Source: RGIG1995 sp045652425
GTDB taxonomy: Bacteria; Bacillota; Clostridia; Oscillospirales; CAG-272
DNA: 35,191 nucleotides
Direction of reading: 5' to 3'
NCBI GenBank assembly: GCA_045652425.1
Contig: JAZRUG010000040.1
Coordinates: 1 to 35,191, forward strand
The translations under genes and the position numbers were made by a program. Positions 8,504 to 16,620 of the stretch are shown here, piece after piece. The number at the start of each line of letters is the position of its first letter. Positions within the stretch are counted from its first letter, which is position 1. The notes beneath the pieces are model-generated. The model did no database searches and had not been told where the DNA came from. It was given only the letters and a program-made list of their open reading frames with translations.

Positions 8504-9808
8504 ATGGATAAGAATTTGCATTTTTACCGTATAATGCCAGGTGTAGTCCGTGTAGGTAAAAAGACGAAGGTAACGATTTCAGCACTTGATACCGAGAGAA
8601 GATTTTCCTCGGATATTGAATACAGAATATTGATACTTCCGTCAACACGTAACCAAAGAGGCGTTACAAAGGTTCCCGACAGAACTATATACGTAAAGGG
8701 CAAGGACGGAAAGCTTACTTTTGAGTATTTTTACGAAAAGGAAGAAGAGTATTTCATAAGCGTATTTGTAGGCGACGAAAAGAATAAGATGATGCAGCTT
8801 TCGGTATATGCCGTAGAGGACGATTTGTATGAACTTCGCCCCCTAAAAGGCGACCAGCACTGTCATTCCTGTCCGTCTGACGTAACACTCCTTAGAAAGA
8901 AGGACGGAGCGAGTACTCCCCCCGTTATTCCGGCGTATTACCGTTCGGAAGGCTTTGACTATATGACATTGACCGACCACGAAAGATTTTTCGGCTCGGT
9001 AGAGATGAACAAATTTTATTCCGATGTAAAGCTTGGACTTACGATGAACTTCGGCGAAGAGGTACACGCACCGAAGAACTATGTACATATAGTTAATTTT
9101 GGCGGTGAATATTCGGTTAACGAGATATTCCAGAACGACCCCGAAAGATTTACCAGAGAAGTTCAGGAGATAATGGACAATGAGGATATAACCTACTTTG
9201 ATAAAGAGTTATATGCAATTAATATATGGGTAGCAAGAAATATAAGAAAGGCAAACGGTGTGGCTGTGTTCTGCCACCCCCATTGGAATCCTTACGTTTA
9301 TAACGTATCAGACGAACTTACGAAGCTGTTTATGGAAAGCGGAGAGTTTGATGCGTACGAAGTTGTAGGAGCGACTACGTTTGGTCAGAATAACCTCAAA
9401 CTTGCACTTTATAACTCGTTGAAGGATGAGGGCATAAAGATGCCTCCTATGCTTGGCTCAAGCGACTGTCATGATTTTAATAATCCCAATGCGACGTTCC
9501 TTAGAAGATATACTATTACTTATGCGAAAGAGAATAAGACAAAGAGTATAATTGAAGCTATTAAGGACTACAAGTGCACACCTGTTGAGTGGGTGGGCTC
9601 CGAGTATATCGTTCACGGAAGCTACAGACTTGTATCGTATACGAGATATCTTATGGAGTGGTATTTCCCGCTTACGAAGCAGATATGCGAAGAAGAGGGT
9701 AATCTTATGAGACAGTACGTTCTCGGTATTGAGGGTGCAAAGGAAGAACTTGAAGCGAGAGCAAACAACGTAGAAAACTTCTGGAAGAAGTTTTCGGGCA
9801 GAAAATAA
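8504..9808 (+). CDS. PHP-domain metallohydrolase, paralogue 1
   Basis: 434 residues. Residues 1-110 form a beta-rich N-terminal domain (FYRIMPGVVRVGKKTKVTISAL...MMQLSVYAVEDDL). The PHP domain follows, with HCH (His119, His121) in LKGDQHCHSC, LTDHE, GEEVHAP, FCHPHW and SSDCHDF. These are the four-motif histidine and aspartate ligands of a trinuclear metal site. PHP proteins are mostly phosphoesterases. The substrate of this two-domain subgroup is unknown to me, and no signal peptide is seen. GGAGG precedes the start. The next gene is a close tandem paralogue 15 nt away, so the pair probably arose by local duplication and may form a heteromer or have diverged substrates. Confidence 0.8.
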   Translation: MDKNLHFYRIMPGVVRVGKKTKVTISALDTERRFSSDIEYRILILPSTRNQRGVTKVPDRTIYVKGKDGKLTFEYFYEKEEEYFISVFVGDEKNKMMQLSVYAVEDDLYELRPLKGDQHCHSCPSDVTLLRKKDGASTPPVIPAYYRSEGFDYMTLTDHERFFGSVEMNKFYSDVKLGLTMNFGEEVHAPKNYVHIVNFGGEYSVNEIFQNDPERFTREVQEIMDNEDITYFDKELYAINIWVARNIRKANGVAVFCHPHWNPYVYNVSDELTKLFMESGEFDAYEVVGATTFGQNNLKLALYNSLKDEGIKMPPMLGSSDCHDFNNPNATFLRRYTITYAKENKTKSIIEAIKDYKCTPVEWVGSEYIVHGSYRLVSYTRYLMEWYFPLTKQICEEEGNLMRQYVLGIEGAKEELEARANNVENFWKKFSGRK

Positions 9809-9823
9809 TAGGGGAATAGTGAT

Positions 9824-11116
9824 ATGGATAAACAGCTTAATTTTTACAGAATTATACCCGGAATAGTAGAAACAGGAAAAGAAACAGAGATAGTTATATC
9901 AGCTCTTGACCCAAGATACAATTTTTGCGAAGATAAAAAATATTCGGTTAAGATTCAACCTATGACACGCAACGAGCGTGGTATGATAGGATTATCAAAA
10001 CACAAATGCGAGGATGCATACGTAAAAGATAATAAGCTTTGCTTTAAGTGGTTCTTTGACAATGAAGAAGAATATACGGTAAGAATATACTTTGCAGAGC
10101 CGAGAGAATTTATAGTTCAGCTTTCGGTTTATGCGGTAGATACTGACCTCTATAATTTGCGCCCCTTGAAAGGCGACCTTCATATACATTCATGCAGACT
10201 TATCGGAAAGCATACGGGAAGTAACGAGACTCCCGGATATGCTGCGGCAAACTACAGAGCTGCAGGATATGATTTTATGATGCTGACAGACCACGAGTGC
10301 TATCAGGGTTCGGTTGAGATGCAGGAGACTTACAAGGACGTTAAGCTCGGCATTAACCTTATGAACGGTGAAGAGATACACGCTCCCGACAACTTCCTTC
10401 ATTTTAATAACCTCGGCGGTAAATCAAGTGTAAACGGACTTTTCCACGCAGACGAGGAAAAGTATTTCAAGGAAGTTCAGGAGATTATTGATACCGAAGA
10501 GATTGAATATGAGGACAAATTCCTCTATGCATCTTGCGTATGGGTTGCAAGAAAGACGCGCGAGGCGGGCGGTCTTGCGATGCTCAACCACTCACATTGG
10601 ATTTCTAACGTATACAGTATGCCCGATAAGCTGACAAAGCTTCTTCTTAAGAATAAGGTGTTTGACGTATATGAAGTAACAGGCGCGTCAAACAGACACC
10701 AGAACAATATGAAGGCTGCATTCTATTATAGTATGATGAAAGAGGGAATAGAGCTTCCTCCTATGGTTGCCGTATCCGACAGCCACGGAACTGCAAACGG
10801 TGTATTTAAGAATAAGTATACGATAGTATTTGCGGAAAGAAATGACAGAGAAGGCGTACTTGAAGCTATAAAGGCAAACAGAGTAGCGGCAGTTGAAACC
10901 TTTGGCGACGGCGAATATAATGTACTTGGCGATTACCGTTACGTATCATTTGCAAGATTCTTGATTGAGTGGTATTTCCCCTATTTCCCGATAATAACGG
11001 CAGAAGAAGGCAAATTGATGCATCAGTATATTCTGGGTTGCCCCGAAGCGAAGGCAAAACTCGAAGCAAGAGCAGAAAACACGACAAACTTCTACAAGAC
11101 CTTCTATGGCAGATAA
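9824..11116 (+). CDS. PHP-domain metallohydrolase, paralogue 2
   Basis: 430 residues, collinear with its upstream neighbour over its full length: FYRIIPGIVETGKETEIVISAL at the N-terminus, RPLKGDLHIHSC with His120/His122, LTDHE, GEEIHAP and IEWYFPYFPI near the end. A difference from paralogue 1 is LNHSHW where that protein has FCHPHW, and SDSHG instead of SDCHD. All histidines of the metal site are kept, so catalysis is probably retained while the active-site surroundings changed. It is the last gene of the trmL operon and is followed after 4 nt by a strong terminator. Substrate unknown. Confidence 0.8.
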   Translation: MDKQLNFYRIIPGIVETGKETEIVISALDPRYNFCEDKKYSVKIQPMTRNERGMIGLSKHKCEDAYVKDNKLCFKWFFDNEEEYTVRIYFAEPREFIVQLSVYAVDTDLYNLRPLKGDLHIHSCRLIGKHTGSNETPGYAAANYRAAGYDFMMLTDHECYQGSVEMQETYKDVKLGINLMNGEEIHAPDNFLHFNNLGGKSSVNGLFHADEEKYFKEVQEIIDTEEIEYEDKFLYASCVWVARKTREAGGLAMLNHSHWISNVYSMPDKLTKLLLKNKVFDVYEVTGASNRHQNNMKAAFYYSMMKEGIELPPMVAVSDSHGTANGVFKNKYTIVFAERNDREGVLEAIKANRVAAVETFGDGEYNVLGDYRYVSFARFLIEWYFPYFPIITAEEGKLMHQYILGCPEAKAKLEARAENTTNFYKTFYGR

Positions 11117-11120
11117 TTAA

Positions 11121-11156
11121 AGATGGATATGGGTTTTGCCCATATCCATCTATTTT
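11121..11156. terminator. Shared terminator between convergent operons
   Basis: AGATGGATATGGG (11121-11133) and CCCATATCCATCT (11139-11151) form a perfect 13-bp stem with loop TTTTG. ATTTTATTTT follows on the plus strand, so it ends the PHP operon. It also lies at the end of the convergent minus-strand cysteine desulfurase gene, where the T tract is weaker. Confidence 0.9.
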
Positions 11157-12309
11157 ATTTTACAAATACAATGGTTTTCAAAGCATTATAAAATACGTCA
11201 AGCTCGGCAAGCGTGTTGAAATATGAGAACGATACTCTGACGGCACCCTTTTCGGTATTAAGCTTTTTGTGAACAAGAGGAGAGCAATGAAGTCCCGCGC
11301 GAACGCAGATACCGCTGTCGTTAAGCTTATCCGCAACACTATCCGAGTTTATATTATTTATATTGAAAAGCATAGAAGAGCTTTCGCGTAGGTCAGAGAA
11401 GTAAACTGTTGTATCAGGCAGACTTGTTACTATATCGACAGCGCGGTTATAAAGACTGCACGTATGCTCGAAGATAGTGGCTTCGGTTCTTGAATTAACG
11501 AATTTGATACCCTCGGCAAGACCTGCGATTCCTGGTGTGTTAAGCGTACCGCCCTCGAAACGTTCGGGTAAGATATCGGGCATTTTTTTATCTGCCGAGT
11601 TAAATCCGTTTCCGCCGTAGACAAAGGGGGACAGTTTTGACAAATTTTTAGAGTTTGCATATTTGTCATTAAAAATGATAAAACCTGTTCCTTGCGGACC
11701 GTAAAGACCTTTATGGCCCGGACAGCAAAGCGCGTCTATGTTGCAATTTTGGATATTGATAGAATGAGTACCCGCGCTTTGCGCACCGTCAACGATAAAA
11801 TTAACTCCGAATTTTTTGCAAAGATTACCTATTTCAAAAATGGGGAGTGTAATACCGCATACGTTTGATACGTGTGCGCAGATAAGAATAGACGTGTTTG
11901 ACCTTACTTTCGTTTTTATAGAATGAAGCGTATTATTTATGTCATAGGGGTCAACGTTAAATATATCGTAGTCGATACCAAATTTAGAAAGAGAAGCGAC
12001 AGTTCTGTAGACCGAGTTATGCTCTATATCGCTGATAAGGATATGTGATTTCTTTTTAGCAAATGCATTTAAAGCAATATTGATAGCATAGGTGGTGTTT
12101 TGGGTAAAGACGACGTTGGTAGGGTTATCAATACCGAACATTTTTGCAAGAAGTTCACGGCATTCATATATTTTTTCTGCGGCTCTGATAGAAAGAACGT
12201 GGCCGCTTCTGCCGGGGTTACCGCAGTATGAAGACATACAGCTTATTATTTCGTTAACGACGGCAGGCGGTTTGGGAAAGGTAGTTGCGGCATTGTCAAA
12301 GTATATCAA
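11155..12309 (-). CDS. Cysteine desulfurase family protein (class V aminotransferase, TIGR01977-like)
   Basis: 384 residues. MIYFDNAATTFPKPPAV at the N-terminus, VDGAQSAG near 173-180, the PLP lysine Lys200 in CCPGHKGLYGPQGTG, and Cys342 in VRAGLHCSPL are the standard signatures of the NifS/SufS/Csd fold. It would move sulfur (or selenium) from cysteine (or selenocysteine) via a Cys342 persulfide. The start is a TTG at 12309 following GAGGTG, giving the canonical MIYFDNAATT. It sits 7 nt downstream of the DUF3343 gene. Desulfurases of this subfamily paired with DUF3343 are recurrent in Clostridia, and the neighbour is the likely acceptor. It is not part of an isc or suf operon here. Confidence 0.88.
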   Translation of the reverse strand: MIYFDNAATTFPKPPAVVNEIISCMSSYCGNPGRSGHVLSIRAAEKIYECRELLAKMFGIDNPTNVVFTQNTTYAINIALNAFAKKKSHILISDIEHNSVYRTVASLSKFGIDYDIFNVDPYDINNTLHSIKTKVRSNTSILICAHVSNVCGITLPIFEIGNLCKKFGVNFIVDGAQSAGTHSINIQNCNIDALCCPGHKGLYGPQGTGFIIFNDKYANSKNLSKLSPFVYGGNGFNSADKKMPDILPERFEGGTLNTPGIAGLAEGIKFVNSRTEATIFEHTCSLYNRAVDIVTSLPDTTVYFSDLRESSSMLFNINNINSDSVADKLNDSGICVRAGLHCSPLVHKKLNTEKGAVRVSFSYFNTLAELDVFYNALKTIVFVK

Positions 12310-12316
12310 AAATAAA

Positions 12317-12535
12317 TCACCTCAATATTTCGGAATAGGGAATACCTGCATTATCAAGAAAGGTAATGGCGGCGGGTATATCTTTGCAAAGCAATTCAAG
12401 ACCGTAGGCACAGCCTTTTTTGGTTGAATTAGGCTGTAATTTAACAATTTTGGTTTTAATTCCGTTATTAGCCAGATATTTTTCGCTCCGAATAGCGTGA
12501 TTAACGGAGCTTATAGCGATTATACATTTTTTCAT
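12317..12535 (-). CDS. DUF3343 Se/S carrier-like protein
   Basis: 72 residues. It begins MKKCIIAISSVNHAIRSEK and has a conserved-looking Cys42 in the segment STKKGCAYGLEL. That placement matches the DUF3343 (putative Se/S carrier) family, in which a small ferredoxin-like fold carries a reactive cysteine after a basic 'P-R-x' turn. Encoded immediately upstream of the cysteine desulfurase, it is the presumed recipient of the persulfide sulfur or selenium. Its Shine-Dalgarno (GGAGG at 12549-12553 on the minus strand) is part of a hairpin, described separately. Family assignment is reasonably firm; the cargo is unknown. Confidence 0.8.
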   Translation of the reverse strand: MKKCIIAISSVNHAIRSEKYLANNGIKTKIVKLQPNSTKKGCAYGLELLCKDIPAAITFLDNAGIPYSEILR

Positions 12536-12548
12536 AATTTATTTTAAA

Positions 12549-12575
12549 CCTCCTTCACTACAGTTTATGAAGGAG
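12549..12575 (-). promoter_or_regulatory. Leader hairpin masking the DUF3343 ribosome-binding site
   Basis: On the minus strand CTCCTTCA (complement of 12568-12575) pairs perfectly with TGAAGGAG (complement of 12550-12557), leaving a 10-nt loop. The second arm contains the only AAGGAGG ahead of the DUF3343 ATG, about 13 nt away. Folding would hide the site from ribosomes. On the plus strand the same hairpin is followed by a T run, but no plus-strand gene ends here. Confidence 0.5.
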
Positions 12576-12610
12576 ACATTTTTTTGCTAATAATAGAGTA
12601 AGGGTGCGTT

Positions 12611-12669
12611 ATCTTAATAAAATCTTAAAGGGTTTCCGTATTGTATCTTAAAATATTAAGTGCTATAAT
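12611..12669 (+). promoter_or_regulatory. Promoter of the two-component operon with ATCTTA repeats
   Basis: TTGTAT (12641-12646), a 17-nt spacer and TATAAT (12664-12669) preceded by TGC make an extended -10 promoter. Three copies of ATCTTA start at 12611, 12622 and 12645, that is 11 and 23 bp apart, overlapping and upstream of the -35. Helically phased direct repeats are what OmpR/PhoB-type regulators bind, so autoregulation by the next gene is plausible. Confidence 0.55.
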
Positions 12670-12705
12670 TAAACCATAGAAAAACCAAGAGAAGAGGGAA
12701 AAACA

Positions 12706-13401
12706 ATGTACAACGTACTTATCTGCGATGATGAAAGAGATATTGTATCTGCTTTGAAAATATATCTGACCTCGGAGGGTTACAATTGTTTTGAAAGTTA
12801 CGACGGCAAACAAGCTGTAGAGTGTGTAAAAAATAACGATATACATTTAGTTCTGCTTGATATAATGATGCCGATTCTTGATGGCATGGAGGCTTTGACA
12901 AGAATAAGGGAGATATCAAACGTTCCCGTTATATTCTTAACGGCGAAGTCCGAAGATACCGACAAGATACTCGGGCTGAACGTTGGTGCAGATGATTATA
13001 TAACAAAACCTTTTAATCCCGTTGAAATTATAGCAAGAGTAAAATCTGCTTTGAGAAGATATTTTTCATTAGGCGGAGGAAACGTAAAAGAAACGGACTT
13101 ATCTTTAGGTGGACTATATATAGATGACAGTGCAAAAATGGTAACTGTTGACGGTGAAGAGGTAGCTTTGACGCCGCGAGAATTTGAGATACTGAAATTT
13201 CTTATGCAGAACAAGGGAAAGGTGTTTTCCCCAAAAGAAATATATAGAAAAGTTTGGAAAGAAGAACCTATAGGAGCCGAAAATGCCGTAGCGGTACACA
13301 TAAGGCATTTAAGGGAAAAGACGGAGATAGATCCAAAGAATCCGCGTTATATAAAGGTTGTATGGGGACAAGGTTATAAGATGGAGGACAGAGAAAAATG
13401 A
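12706..13401 (+). CDS. OmpR/PhoB-family response regulator
   Basis: 231 residues. The receiver domain (1-120) shows the acidic pair Asp8/Asp9, phosphoacceptor Asp52 in LLDIMMP, Thr79 in FLTAK and Lys101 in DYITKPF. The C-terminal winged helix (about 135-228) contains LTPREFEILKFLMQNKGKVFSPKEIY and VAVHIRHLREKTE...VWGQGYKM, the DNA-recognition helix and wing. It overlaps the kinase gene by 4 nt (ATGA), so the pair is translationally coupled. The sequence resembles VanR-type regulators of Clostridia. The genes controlled are unknown; its own promoter is a candidate. Confidence 0.93.
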   Translation: MYNVLICDDERDIVSALKIYLTSEGYNCFESYDGKQAVECVKNNDIHLVLLDIMMPILDGMEALTRIREISNVPVIFLTAKSEDTDKILGLNVGADDYITKPFNPVEIIARVKSALRRYFSLGGGNVKETDLSLGGLYIDDSAKMVTVDGEEVALTPREFEILKFLMQNKGKVFSPKEIYRKVWKEEPIGAENAVAVHIRHLREKTEIDPKNPRYIKVVWGQGYKMEDREK

Positions 13402-15419
13402 GAGCATTTACGCAGAATTTGGCAGTAAAGATTATATCGTTTATATTGCTTGTAATTCTAATATTTTCACTTTACGTTTCAGTAGTCGGAATATGTGCGT
13501 TGGTTTCGTATGACGTATATATAGACGGCGGCGCAAGAGTGACAGACGAGATATACGAGTCTTACGTATACAGTTATAAAGGCATATCAATGGCTGAAGA
13601 TTATTTGAATGATAAGTTCAACGGATACGATACTTATGCGATTGAAGGACATTTAGCGCCTGAATATACTAACTTCAGATATAAGGCTATAGACAGCGAG
13701 GGAAATATACAGGGTTCAAATTTATCAGAAACTGACGAATTGTATAAAACTTATCATACTGTAATAAACTGTTTTGTATCCGACGGCGGTTCGGTAAATA
13801 CTCATTACGTTACTTTGTCAGGGTATTCAAACGTTGAAACATATATAGCTGATTTTGAAAACGAGGGAAGACTCGTTGTTTCGACAGACCTGAAAGATAT
13901 GGGCAATAACGAATTGTTGTTAAAGCTCATATACAGAACCGGTGAACATAGAAAGATTGAAATTACCTTCGGTGCATTGAGAGAACCAATAAAAAAAGAC
14001 GGTTTATACTTCAATTTGCAGTTAGCAAATATAGGAATAGCGGTCAAAGACGCATTATTTGTATATGCTGTGGTTGCATTGTTACTGTGCATATTCTTGT
14101 TTACAATTCTAATGCTTGGTGCAGGGCATAAGAAAGGCGTTGAGGGAATACACATCTGCAAGTTTAACAAGATACCGTTTGACTTGTACTGTTTTGTAAA
14201 TTTGACAGTTGTTTACTTTGCTTTAGAGATAATATTCGACTATGCATATTCCGACATAGATGTTTTGGTGTTTTTGGGGTTAGGTATAATATTATTTGCG
14301 GCTCTGGCAGTGGGATTGTGTATGACGTTTGCGGCGAGAGTGAAAACTGACGGTTGGTACAAGAATACGGTAATATACTTTTGCTTTAAATGGCTGTTAA
14401 AAATAATGAAAGCATTTTTTAATGGTTGTTGGTATGTGTTGACAAGACTGCCTTTGATAGCAAAAACTGTATTGATAGTGCTGGGACTTACTTTGGTTGA
14501 AGTGTTGTTTATTGCAATGGGAATGGAAGATTATATTATTCTATGGTTCCTTGAGAAGATATTTATTGTTCCGTTAATATTGTATTTTGCTTTGTGTATG
14601 AGGAGTTTGCAGAGTTCGGCAAAAAAAATAGCATCAGGTGATACCGAGCATAAGGTTGATACGCAGTTTATGATATTGGATTTTAAGGAACACGGCGAAA
14701 ATTTAAACGGAATAGGCGACGGACTGAAGATTGCGGTAGCTGAAAGCGTAAAAAGCGAGAGAATGAAAGCCGAGCTTATAACCAACGTTTCGCATGATAT
14801 AAAAACACCTCTGACTTCAATAATAAACTACGTTGACTTACTTAAGAGAGAGGGACTGAACGGCGAGAATTCAGAAGATTATTTAGAGGTACTTGAAAGA
14901 CAGTCGGGCAGATTGAAAAGACTGACGGAAGATTTGGTTGAAGCATCAAAGGCGTCTACAGGTAATATATCGATAACTCTTGAAAAGACGGATATAGGGG
15001 TGCTTTTGTCGCAGGCTATAGCCGAGTATGAAGATAGAATGAAAGACAGTGAATTGTCTTTGGTTACCGACGTTAGTGAGGAAGAACTGATTACCGAAGC
15101 AGACGGACGGAGAATGTGGCGAGTGTTTGACAACTTGCTGAACAATATCTGTAAATACGCTCAACCGCATACAAGAGTATATATATCGGCAATGAGAGCA
15201 GATGAAGGTATTTCCGTAATATTCAGGAATATATCAAAAGAGCCGTTGAATATTGAGCCGGAAGAGCTGACCGAAAGATTTGTGAGAGGCGACAGAGCAA
15301 GAAATACAGATGGAAGCGGTTTAGGACTATCGATAGCGAAGAGCTTGACAGAGCTTCAAGGCGGCAGTTTTGATATACAGATAGACGGCGACCTCTTCAA
15401 AGTAACCGTAAATATATAA
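13398..15419 (+). CDS. Polytopic sensor histidine kinase
   Basis: 673 residues. One N-terminal membrane helix (about 9-36) precedes an extracellular domain of about 180 residues. A helix then lies near 214-242, followed by roughly five more hydrophobic segments to about residue 400. The HisKA box is NVSHDIKTPLTSI with His466. The ATPase domain has the N box FDNLLNNICKYA and the G box DGSGLGLSIAKSL. It phosphorylates the response regulator encoded just upstream. The layout of extracellular domain plus multiple helices resembles VanS-like Clostridial kinases that sense envelope stress or peptides, but the ligand cannot be read from sequence. Starts at ATG 13398 in a 4-nt overlap. Confidence 0.92.
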   Translation: MRAFTQNLAVKIISFILLVILIFSLYVSVVGICALVSYDVYIDGGARVTDEIYESYVYSYKGISMAEDYLNDKFNGYDTYAIEGHLAPEYTNFRYKAIDSEGNIQGSNLSETDELYKTYHTVINCFVSDGGSVNTHYVTLSGYSNVETYIADFENEGRLVVSTDLKDMGNNELLLKLIYRTGEHRKIEITFGALREPIKKDGLYFNLQLANIGIAVKDALFVYAVVALLLCIFLFTILMLGAGHKKGVEGIHICKFNKIPFDLYCFVNLTVVYFALEIIFDYAYSDIDVLVFLGLGIILFAALAVGLCMTFAARVKTDGWYKNTVIYFCFKWLLKIMKAFFNGCWYVLTRLPLIAKTVLIVLGLTLVEVLFIAMGMEDYIILWFLEKIFIVPLILYFALCMRSLQSSAKKIASGDTEHKVDTQFMILDFKEHGENLNGIGDGLKIAVAESVKSERMKAELITNVSHDIKTPLTSIINYVDLLKREGLNGENSEDYLEVLERQSGRLKRLTEDLVEASKASTGNISITLEKTDIGVLLSQAIAEYEDRMKDSELSLVTDVSEEELITEADGRRMWRVFDNLLNNICKYAQPHTRVYISAMRADEGISVIFRNISKEPLNIEPEELTERFVRGDRARNTDGSGLGLSIAKSLTELQGGSFDIQIDGDLFKVTVNI

Positions 15420-15440
15420 AATACGTAGGAACACAAACAA

Positions 15441-15590
15441 GGCTCCTTCCGGGAGGGAGCTCCCGACGGAGTCGGGTGAGGGAGAAAGCGATACAATATA
15501 GTTTGTATTTACTTTAAGTTTCGCAGGCTCCTTCCGTCTTTTTGCTTCGCAAAAACCCACCTTCCTCTCGGAGGAAGGCGAGACAATGCA
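15441..15590. repeat. Palindrome-rich intergenic repeat element
   Basis: This part of the 294-nt gap after the kinase contains two copies of GGCTCCTTCCG (15441 and 15526), each followed by hairpins. The first has CCCGAC/GTCGGG (15462-15476) plus a GCTCC/GGAGC arm; the second has TTGCTTCGCAA and CTTCCTC/GAGGAAG. No frame of interest is present. It resembles the short hairpin-rich repeats scattered between genes in Oscillospirales genomes, and it may supply the kinase operon with a 3' end, since no ordinary terminator is seen. Confidence 0.5.
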
Positions 15591-15651
15591 ACTGCGCGCT
15601 TTTTCGTATACGGACAAAATTTAATAAGAAATTATACTATGCATAAAACAC

Positions 15652-15680
15652 TTGCTATTATCCGTGAAATGAATTATAAT
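15652..15680 (+). promoter_or_regulatory. Sigma-A promoter for the TIGR04076 gene
   Basis: TTGCTA (15652-15657), a 17-nt spacer and TATAAT (15675-15680), placed 33 nt before the start codon at 15714. Confidence 0.65.
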
Positions 15681-15713
15681 TAGATTACAAATAAAAATAG
15701 CGGAGAAAGTGTT

Positions 15714-16016
15714 ATGAAAAAAGTAAAAATAACCGTAATGCGCAAGGCGCGGTACGACGATTTAATTGAAAAATATGAGAACCCCATAGAACACGCGTGT
15801 GATATAGAAGAGGGGCATGTATATATTTGCGAGGGGTGGAAAAAGCCCGACGGATTTTGCGACAGCGCGTGGGAGACGGTTTCTCCGTTTGTAATGACAT
15901 TAGCATACGGCGGCGAGGATATATATGACGGTTGGATGAAGAACAAAAAGAGCGCAATGATATCGTGTAACGACGGCTTCCGCCCCGTAAGCTTTTTGAT
16001 TGAAGTATGTGAGTGA
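15714..16016 (+). CDS. TIGR04076 family protein
   Basis: 100 residues. The features VYICEGWKKPDGFCDSAWETVSPFVMTLAYGG and ISCNDGFRPVSFLIE match the TIGR04076 family of small Clostridia and Bacteroidia proteins, whose members share a CxGWxxPxGFCxxAW core. The family function is not established; the conserved cysteines, aromatic residues and compact size suggest a binding or redox role, which is speculation. CGGAG precedes the ATG. The following PD-(D/E)XK-like gene begins 12 nt after the stop, so the two are probably co-transcribed. Confidence 0.8.
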   Translation: MKKVKITVMRKARYDDLIEKYENPIEHACDIEEGHVYICEGWKKPDGFCDSAWETVSPFVMTLAYGGEDIYDGWMKNKKSAMISCNDGFRPVSFLIEVCE

Positions 16017-16028
16017 GGAGTGTTTATT

Positions 16029-16589
16029 ATGGATAGAGAAATAATAGAAACAATACATAGAAGAATAAAATATATTTGGGAAGAAAAAATTAAGGAAGAT
16101 TATGTTGCCCGTTGGCTTTTAAAAGAAGATACGTTAAAAAATGCATTTTATTATCATTTACGAAATGAGTTATCTACTATTTTTGAAGAAAACGATATCC
16201 GCGTTTTTACTGAATTTACAGATTGGAAATTCAAGGGTAGTAAAAAAAGACCGGATATGGTTATTGCAACAGTTGATTTTGAAAAGGATAAACATGACGG
16301 CTATTTTGGAGATGATATAAAAGAATGTATTTCCGTAATTGAAATAAAATTTAAGAATTCTAATTCAATTAATACGATTTATGATGATTATGATAAATTA
16401 GAATGGTATGTTAATGATTTGAATGTGAATTCACATTTGTATATGGCGACTATATGGGAAGAGTTTGATGAACCAACCTCGTGGATTAGAAAAAATGCAG
16501 CTTGGGCAAAGGGGAGAGTTACGGAATTAAATGCTTCTTTTAAAAAAGGAACTGATTGTGAACCGCAGTTTTATGTATTTGAACACTAA
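16029..16589 (+). CDS. PD-(D/E)XK nuclease-like hypothetical protein
   Basis: 186 residues. No named family was recognised. A PD-(D/E)XK pattern is visible: Glu47 in an N-terminal helix, Pro75-Asp76 in KKRPDMVIA at the end of one strand, and Glu105-x-Lys107 in VIEIKFK on the next. This is the order and approximate spacing expected for the restriction-endonuclease fold. A tail rich in aromatic residues follows. ATG 16029 is preferred over an in-frame GTG at 16020 because GGAG at 16017-16020 then sits 8 nt ahead. There is no methyltransferase or helicase partner nearby. A strong terminator closes the unit. Confidence 0.6.
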   Translation: MDREIIETIHRRIKYIWEEKIKEDYVARWLLKEDTLKNAFYYHLRNELSTIFEENDIRVFTEFTDWKFKGSKKRPDMVIATVDFEKDKHDGYFGDDIKECISVIEIKFKNSNSINTIYDDYDKLEWYVNDLNVNSHLYMATIWEEFDEPTSWIRKNAAWAKGRVTELNASFKKGTDCEPQFYVFEH

Positions 16590-16620
16590 AAAAACAGAGG
16601 ATTATTACCTCTGTTTTTTT
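16588..16620. terminator. Bidirectional terminator
   Basis: ACAGAGG (16594-16600) and CCTCTGT (16608-16614) form a perfect stem flanked by an A tract and a T tract on opposite sides. It can stop both the rightward PD-(D/E)XK unit and the convergent minus-strand Cys-rich gene, whose stop codon overlaps the T tract. Confidence 0.9.
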
